From Girardinichthys multiradiatus (lineage: Eukaryota; Chordata; Actinopteri; Cyprinodontiformes; Goodeidae), in the NCBI RefSeq assembly GCF_021462225.1, contig NC_061812.1:41569675-41633674 (forward strand): a stretch of DNA of 64,000 bases. Direction: 5' to 3'. The notes beneath the pieces were generated by a model, which had not been told where the DNA came from, did no database searches, and saw nothing but the letters and a program-made list of their open reading frames with translations. Of the stretch, positions 41,314-64,000 are shown piece after piece (the stretch's first letter is position 1; every line of letters starts with the position of its first letter). The position numbers were made by a program, and so were the translations under genes.

Positions 41314-42096
41314 AAACTACAAGTGTAACCAAAGAAATGATGTATGATGATTTTCTATTTTCTACAAGTATTAAATGAAATGAGTGATCTTTGTTTATCA
41401 CGTTAAAACACATATAAATAGTAATGTGATCAAAGTATGATTGTGAACTGATGATTAAAAAGCATGAAGGTTTAAAGGTTATTAATCAACTATATATGAA
41501 AGAGAAATAATGCTTATCAGTTGTAATGTATGAATAAGAAAGGATGAAGTTGAAGTAATGGTTTTAAACTGTAAATGAAGTAAAGGCTGTAACTAAAAGT
41601 TTGAGCAGCACCGACGTAAGAATTAAAGCCTCTGTTTAAGAGGAAGCGTAGTGTTGAGTGAGACAGGAATAGAGCAGACGTTCAGAAATCGGGGAAGTGA
41701 TAGCCATAGCTTACAGTACAAGACTGATGGCTGAAGTGAGGGCACAGATCAGAGGAGAGGTCAGCAGACAGCTCAGGACTGAGGTGATGATGGGATGTCT
41801 GATATGCACACGTCTGGGGAAATTCCAGAGAAAAGATCCCCTTATTTGACGGGTGACCAATGGGACAGCAATGGCAACAACCGCTGGCCAAAGGGCACAA
41901 AGAGTTTGGTGGAAATGCTCTATAAAATGGGCAAGAATAGAGGAACTAGTTGGTTGTTTCCTCGCAGAAGACCAGCGAACAAGAACGGACGGAGAAAGAC
42001 GCTACAGATGAAGCAGAGGACCAGAGACACAGCCCAGCTGATCAACCCGTGTGCCCTGAAAGGACTGTGCCTCGAAATTGAGAATCTGATTTCATC
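41314..42096. other. Spacer, nothing recognised with certainty
   Basis: Contains a less AT-rich, purine-rich part (41600-42090) with a 111-codon open frame from 41795 that I do not recognise. It might be flanking sequence of the repeat-bearing element at 44012-45796, since the younger Tc1 sits between them, but this is a guess. Confidence 0.25.
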
Positions 42097-42098
42097 TA

Positions 42099-43708
42099 CA
42101 GGTCCTTCTCAAAATATTAGCATATTGTGATAAAGTTCATTATTTTCCATAATGTCATGATGAAAATTTAACATTCATATATTTTAGATTCATTGCACAC
42201 TAACTGAAATATTTCAGGTCTTTTATTGTCTTAATACGGATGATTTTGGCATACAGCTCATGAAAACCCAAAATTCCTATCTCACAAAATTAGCATATCA
42301 TTAAAAGGGTCTCTAAACGAGCTATGAACCTAATCATCTGAATCAACGAGTTAACTCTAAACACCTGCAAAAGATTCCTGAGGCCTTTAAAACTCCCAGC
42401 CTGGTTCATCACTCAAAACCCCAATCATGGGTAAGACTGCCGACCTGACTGCTGTCCAGAAGGCCACTATTGACACCCTCAAGCAAGAGGGTAAGACACA
42501 GAAAGAAATTTCTGAACGAACAGGCTGTTCCCAGAGTGCTGTATCAAGGCACCTCAGTGGGAAGTCTGGGGGAAGGAAAAAGTGTGGCAGAAAACGCTGC
42601 ACAACGAGAAGAGGTGACCGGACCCTGAGGAAGATTGTGGAGAAGGGCCGATTCCAGACCTCGGGGGACCTGCGGAAGCAGTGGACCGAGTCTGGAGTAG
42701 AAACATCCAGAGCCACCGTGCACAGGCGTGTGCAGGAAATGGGCTACAGGTGCCGCATTCCCCAGGTCAAGCCACTTTTGAACCAGAAACAGCGGCAGAA
42801 GCGCCTGACCTGGGCTACAGAGAAGCAGCACTGGACTGTTGCTCAGTGGTCCAAAGTACTTTTTTCGGATGAAAGCAAATTCTGCATGTCATTCGGAAAT
42901 CAAGGTGCCAGAGTCTGGAGGAAGACTGGGGAGAAGGAAATGCCAAAATGCCAGAAGTCCAGTGTCAAGTACCCACAGTCAGTGATGGTCTGGGGTGCCG
43001 TGTCAGCTGCTGGTGTTGGTCCACTGTGTTTTATCAAGGGCAGGGTCAATGCAGCTAGCTATCAGAAGATTTTGGAGCACTTCATGCTTCCATCTGCTGA
43101 AAAGCTTTATGGAGATGAAGATTTCATTTTTCAGCATGACCTGGCACCTGCTCACAGTGCCAAAACCACTGGTAAATGGTTTACTGACCATGGTATCACT
43201 GTGCTCAATTGGCCTGCCAACTCTCCTGACCTGAACCCCATAGAGAATCTGTGGGATATTGTGAAGAGAACGTTGAGAGACTCAAGACCCAACACTCTGG
43301 ATGAGCTAAAGGCCACTATCGAAGCATCCTGGGCCTCCATAAGACCTCAGCAGTGCCACAGGCTGATTGCCTCCATACCACGCCGCATTGAAGCAGTCAT
43401 TTCTGCAAAAGGATTCCAGACCAAGTATTGAGTGCATAACTGTACATGATTATTTGAAGGTTGACGTTTTTTGTATTAAAAACACTTTTCTTTTATTGGT
43501 CGGATGAAATATGCTAATTTTGTGAGATAGGAATTTTGGGTTTTCATGAGCTCTATGCCAAAATCATCCGTATTAAGACAATAAAAGACCTGAAATATTT
43601 CAGTTAGTGTGCAATGAATCTAAAATATATGAATGTTAAATTTTCATCATTACATTATGGAAAATAATGAACTTTATCACAATATGCTAATATTTTGAGA
43701 AGGACCTG
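42099..43708 (+). mobile_element. Tc1 transposon copy B, structurally intact
   Basis: 1610 bp flanked by TA (42097-42098, 43709-43710). The terminal inverted repeats are 200 bp (42099-42298, 43509-43708) and nearly identical. It encodes one uninterrupted transposase. It is close to identical to copy A, in opposite orientation about 20 kb away. Confidence 0.97.
42427..43431 (+). CDS. Tc1-family transposase, full-length frame (334 aa)
   Basis: The ATG is the first in frame, 128 bp after the left inverted repeat, and the stop precedes the right repeat. The N-terminal paired-like DNA-binding domain has helix-turn-helix text KTQKEISERTGCSQSAVSRH (about 20-45) and the GRKR linker. The catalytic triad lies in FSDESKF, FQHDLAPAHS and [10 protein letters not shown]; the last D and E are separated by 34 residues (DD34E). 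The C-terminus AKGFQTKY matches Tc1 endings. It performs cut-and-paste transposition at TA. Length equals the family norm and no frame damage is visible. Activity is not shown. Confidence 0.95.
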   Translation: MGKTADLTAVQKATIDTLKQEGKTQKEISERTGCSQSAVSRHLSGKSGGRKKCGRKRCTTRRGDRTLRKIVEKGRFQTSGDLRKQWTESGVETSRATVHRRVQEMGYRCRIPQVKPLLNQKQRQKRLTWATEKQHWTVAQWSKVLFSDESKFCMSFGNQGARVWRKTGEKEMPKCQKSSVKYPQSVMVWGAVSAAGVGPLCFIKGRVNAASYQKILEHFMLPSAEKLYGDEDFIFQHDLAPAHSAKTTGKWFTDHGITVLNWPANSPDLNPIENLWDIVKRTLRDSRPNTLDELKATIEASWASIRPQQCHRLIASIPRRIEAVISAKGFQTKY

Positions 43709-44011
43709 TATTTCCTTTTTACCCAGACAACTGAAGTGAACTTGATTGGTGAACAACTGATTGCTCTAAGTTTAAGGCTTCTGGAAGTCCTGAATCAACC
43801 CCAGTGATACCTCTAGGATTTCTTTCAACTCTTCAGCCTCTGGAAACTACTGTCTTCTGAGACATATGATAACAAAGTTCCTGTTTGACCATCGAAACCT
43901 GGAGCATCAGTGCCTGTTCACTCAGAGGAAGAAAACTGAAGATTAAGTTGCCTTTCTTCAAGAAATGTGCTCGTTTCCCAAAGAAACATCCAAATCGGGT
44001 GCATGGATGAG

Positions 44012-44441
44012 CCTCCGTCTTCAAAGCCTCTCTAAACTCACTAGTTTCAGCCTTAGGGAAAGACAGGTTAAGTTGATTGATTCATTTCTGTTATTGAAAT
44101 TATTATGCGTTGCTGAATTTAAGCTGTTACCGACCCCTGCAACAGCGTTACTAGTTGAAGAAAGCAAATAAGAATTCTAGATAAATTGTGGACAGTCAAT
44201 TATTTGAGTCACCTTATTTTTGGTTTTTTGTTGGTGGTAAAAAGTCTTGTTGCCTGGTTCTAAGATATTTTAGAAGTTTTTTATAGATTGTCTTAAGCCA
44301 AACTTGTTTAAATAGCACCCTTGGGGCCCGGGCCGAATCACTAAAATTAACCTAACCAATGTACCAAATGCAAGTTGTAATATTAGGGAATGAGCAGCCA
44401 TTAACAGAAGTGACTGTCGAGGAGTGGATGACTGCTGTGGG
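44012..44441 (+). repeat. Long direct repeat, copy 1 (possible LTR/leader fragment)
   Basis: About 430 bp, matching 45373-45796 at high identity (shared start CCTC[C/T]GTCTTCAAA, shared end GACTGTCGAGGAGTGGAT). Near 44320 it has CTTGGGGCCCGGGCC, which resembles the tRNA-Pro primer-binding text of gamma/epsilon-type retroviral elements (copy 2: CTTGGGGCTCGTGCGG). The interpretation as LTR plus leader of an old endogenous retrovirus-like element is tentative. Confidence 0.5.
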
Positions 44442-45372
44442 TTAGCTCATTGGACAACGAAAGGTGGTGACCGAACAGGGACCCTGACGAGAGATAAGGG
44501 GCCCCAGAAGAAGGGAGCTCAGGAGAAGGACGTCTCTGCTTGAGCACCCTGGATTGACAGCCTGAAAGGGAGTAAGGTTGTCTGTGACTAATAAGACCGT
44601 CAGTCACAACCAACGCAGTAACTGCATAGCGTGCAGGTGAGGATAGGGCTTTATTAAGGGTAGACTGACCAGACCCAGACAGTAAAGCTAGTAGCCATAT
44701 AGTCTGAACCTATCCCGACTTGAAGGTATCTCGAGAGGCTTTAGAGATAAACAACTTGAGACGACAAAGACACAGATGGACGAAGACATTGAAATGTAGA
44801 TACTAACGGAGCGGGGAGCTGAAGGGCCGCTCCCGTCAACAGAACAACCGACATCAACACGATTAGAGCTACACCGCATCGCTACTGAGGCGCTGCTAGT
44901 TGGGGACGGATATTCAACATGGACTTCATCAGTAAAGAAAATGTTCCTCAGTTTCAACCAAGAGCAATCATAAGAAACACTAGTGAGTCAGCTAACAAAC
45001 CACCTCCAAAGACATGACACATACAACTGTTCAGAGATAAAGCATGGAAACAGACTGGTCGTGATGCCATGCCCCAAGGCCAGCCAGAAGAAGGAAGACA
45101 TTAGTCGATGGTTACGTTGGTGGACAAGGTTCCTTAATCTGTGGGGACTGGGGAAACTGGTCTCACTGTAAAGTCCATCCGAAAAATATGACCCGATTGT
45201 CAAGATGGTTGCCAATGTGTCTGGACTGAACGGGTACCTCACAAACCCTACTGCCAGGGCCACTGCAAGGTTGAAAGATTATGAATCAGAGATCAGAAAG
45301 AAAAGATGCAAGCCATGCAAGATGATGACAAAGAGAATGTACCTGAAGAGTACAGTGAGGATGGCAGGCCAT
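44442..45372 (+). other. Sequence between the two direct repeats
   Basis: 0.93 kb of moderately GC-rich text with short open frames and no recognised protein. Near 45290-45390 one frame reads MQAMQDDDKENVPEEYSEDG and continues into repeat copy 2. This could be internal sequence of the element bounded by the repeats, heavily deleted. Confidence 0.35.
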
Positions 45373-45796
45373 CCTCTGTCTTCAAAACCTCTCTAAACTC
45401 ACTAGTTTCAGCCTTAAGAAAAGACAGGTTAAGTTGATTGATTCATTTCTTTTATTATTATGCATTGCTGAATTTAAGCTGTTATTGACCCCTGCAAGAG
45501 CATTACTAATTGAAGAAAGCATATAAGAATTCTACATTTATTGTGGACAGTCAATTATTTGAGTCACCTTATTTTTGGTTTTTCGTTGGTGGTAAAAAGC
45601 CTTGTTGCCTGGTTCTAAGAGATTTTAGGAGGTTTTTATAGGCTGTCTTAAGCCAAACTTGTTAAAACAGCAACCTTGGGGCTCGTGCGGAGTCACAATA
45701 ACTAACCTAACCCATGTACCAAGTGCCAGTTGTAATATTAGGGAATGAGCAGCCGTTAATCGAAGTGACTGTCGAGGAGTGGATAACTGCTGTGGG
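45373..45796 (+). repeat. Long direct repeat, copy 2 (possible LTR/leader fragment)
   Basis: Second copy of the 0.43-kb repeat, 1.36 kb downstream of copy 1 and in the same orientation. After the primer-site-like CTTGGGGCTCGTGCGG, an open frame at 45714-45902 begins MYQVPVVILGNEQPL, in the position of a gag start. The following text to about 46025 continues with GGTTTAGCCCATTGGACAAT, which is also found just after copy 1 (44439-44458) with changes. Confidence 0.5.
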
Positions 45797-46298
45797 CTGT
45801 TGTCCAGACCACCAGTTAAAGAAGGGCGAGACTTTTGGATGTAGGCTGTTAGAGGTTAGGCGTGTCATTTCCCGACACCAGCTTAAACAGAACTTTCAGT
45901 AAACCCGCTTAGTAAGACCTTTCAAGTTTAGGGAAGTCCAGACTCGTTGGATGGAGGGCTCAATTGAGCAATCCACTCACAAACAGGGAAGTAGGAGGGA
46001 GGGTTTAGCCCATTGGACAATGAAAAATCCCAATATGAAGTTGGTCCAAATGTGAAAACGGTTCAGGAGTATGAATATTTTCACTATGTACACAACAAGA
46101 TCAGTTTGTTTTTAACATTCTTGTCTACTAGGTCAACAGCCATTTCTCAATGCTTTGACTTTTTCAGAACATCCAGTGAATACATCGGTGGGGCAAAAAA
46201 AACCTTAAGATTATCTAAATTGTTCTGGTTTTCTGCCGTCAGGTGCCAAAGGTAGAAGGAGTGGCCTGGTGCTGTCAGTACCTCTGCTGGTCATCATC

Positions 46299-62967
<16,669 letters not shown>

Positions 62968-63227
62968 TGACAGGAAATGGAAATTTGAGAGGAAAAATCA
63001 GCATTTATTGTTTTTGACTGCCACGTTTGTTTCTGTCCTTTAATTGTGGACCAAAATACCAGCAAATATGGAGGTGCAATAAGTCTTTTTTTACAGTTGT
63101 TTATAAAACTTTACTCAACCTAGAGTAAATCACACACACACAGAGGGACTTTAATAATGCTGAGCCATCTTGAATCAAATGTAAAAACTGTTGTTTTCTT
63201 AATCTCCTTTGTACCATCCACATACTG
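62968..63227 (+). other. grm6 3' UTR start
   Basis: Follows the TAG at 62965-62967. No canonical AATAAA was seen in this stretch; AATAAG occurs at about 63078. The real UTR may continue into the repeat that follows. Confidence 0.4.
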
Positions 63228-64000
63228 TTCCAGTCTAAAGTTTACATACACTCATCATGTTTTATTCATGTTGGGCTTTTATTGTTGCATATTATTTCCC
63301 TGGTTGGAATGATTATACAATAGATTAGATTTGTTGCATGAATTCACTGTGGATTATCTAAACAGGGACAAAATTACACATACAAGTTCAAATACATACA
63401 TACACATCTGCTAATAGTTGGATAAATGTCCTTCAGCACACGCCACACATTTTATGTAGCAATCAGCAGGGTTCTGATATAATTCTGCCTGGATATTTCA
63501 CCACTCTTCTTATCAGAAATGGTCATTTAAATTGCATTTGTTTCTTCTTTTTTTTTTCTTAACCGTTTCCTGTCCAGCAGAGTAGGACTCAGAATTGTTG
63601 TCTGAGTGCCAAGAAGAAGCCCAACAGATTTACCTTCACAAGTGGAGCATTACAGCTAATGCTTTACTGCTCTGTTTGATATTTATAAAAGAAACTTTAT
63701 TAGAAACTGCTTTGCGATTATTTCAGTTATCATTTATTTCACAATCCATTCCAAAATCTATTTTAATGTGTTTGGGATCAGTGTCCTGTTAGAACATCCA
63801 TGTGGACCAAGTTTTAACCCTTTAAGCTGTGAAGTTTAAGAATCTTGAGCTAGTCCCTCTACTTCAATATTTCATCCACCTTTTTCAGTGCATCAGTATC
63901 AATGATCAATACCAACACCATCAATACCAATCCCCACTGCATGATTTTACAACCACCATACTTTACAGTTGTTTTACAGTTATTGTCAAATAGCTCAATC
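63228..64000 (-). mobile_element. Tc1-like relic running off the window
   Basis: The left end 'CAGTCTAAAGTTTACATACA' resembles Tc1 families with 'AGTTTACATACAC' ends. Text such as 'ATATTTCACCACTCTTCTTA' and, near 63940-63970, 'CAACCACCATACTTTACAGTT' corresponds to reverse-oriented transposase coding text. Truncated by the window edge. Confidence 0.6.

Noticed and set aside
46269..46298. Upstream start of the grm6 frame at 46269
   Set aside because: The codon there is GTG; the first in-frame ATG is 46299 and is followed by a signal-peptide-like stretch.

Overview
The window looks like a teleost fish chromosome segment. Genes are split by GT-AG introns and embedded in a dense field of fish-type DNA transposons (many Tc1 relics, hAT elements), LINE fragments and one DIRS-like tyrosine-recombinase retrotransposon. 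I cannot name the species. No prokaryotic, organellar or CRISPR features were seen. Three host genes can be assembled exon by exon, all on the plus strand: an SR-protein kinase most like SRPK3 (coding 7406-25418, 13 coding exons, 569 aa), a catechol O-methyltransferase (27372-33692, 5 exons, 264 aa, membrane form) and the group III metabotropic glutamate receptor mGluR6 (46299-62967, 10 coding exons, 889 aa). A last-exon fragment of an unidentified gene may lie at 11-75.

Layout: 1-2.8 kb is the possible gene end and AT-rich spacer. 2.85-5.2 kb holds a minus-strand LINE endonuclease/RT relic inside a Tc1 relic. 5.9-6.2 kb is a GC-rich, CGG/CAG-repetitive 5' region ending in a splice donor, the likely untranslated first exon of the kinase. 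Kinase intron 2 (7803-16118) is almost entirely a stack of insertions: Tc1 relic, then hAT relic, then DIRS-like element, then small hAT-type element, then a tetranucleotide array. Kinase intron 9 carries a recent but damaged Tc1 copy. The COMT gene has a 5.3-kb first intron full of transposon debris and a GC-AG intron 4. Between COMT and grm6 (34-46 kb) are several Tc1 copies, one with a full-length 334-aa transposase frame, an old hAT, and two 0.43-kb direct repeats that may be retrovirus-like LTR/leader fragments. The mGluR6 introns contain more Tc1 relics and SINE-like pieces. The window ends in the grm6 3' flank and another Tc1 relic.

The three host genes are not an operon-like unit and have unrelated roles: SR-protein phosphorylation, catecholamine methylation, and glutamate sensing (in vertebrates known from retinal ON-bipolar cells). 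The most unusual content is the mobile DNA: the five-level nest, the DIRS-like element with readable inverted terminal repeats and circle-junction region but no RT core, and an inverted pair of near-identical Tc1 elements either side of comt. Exon boundaries were set by hand from splice signals, reading-frame continuity and remembered family sequence, without alignment software.
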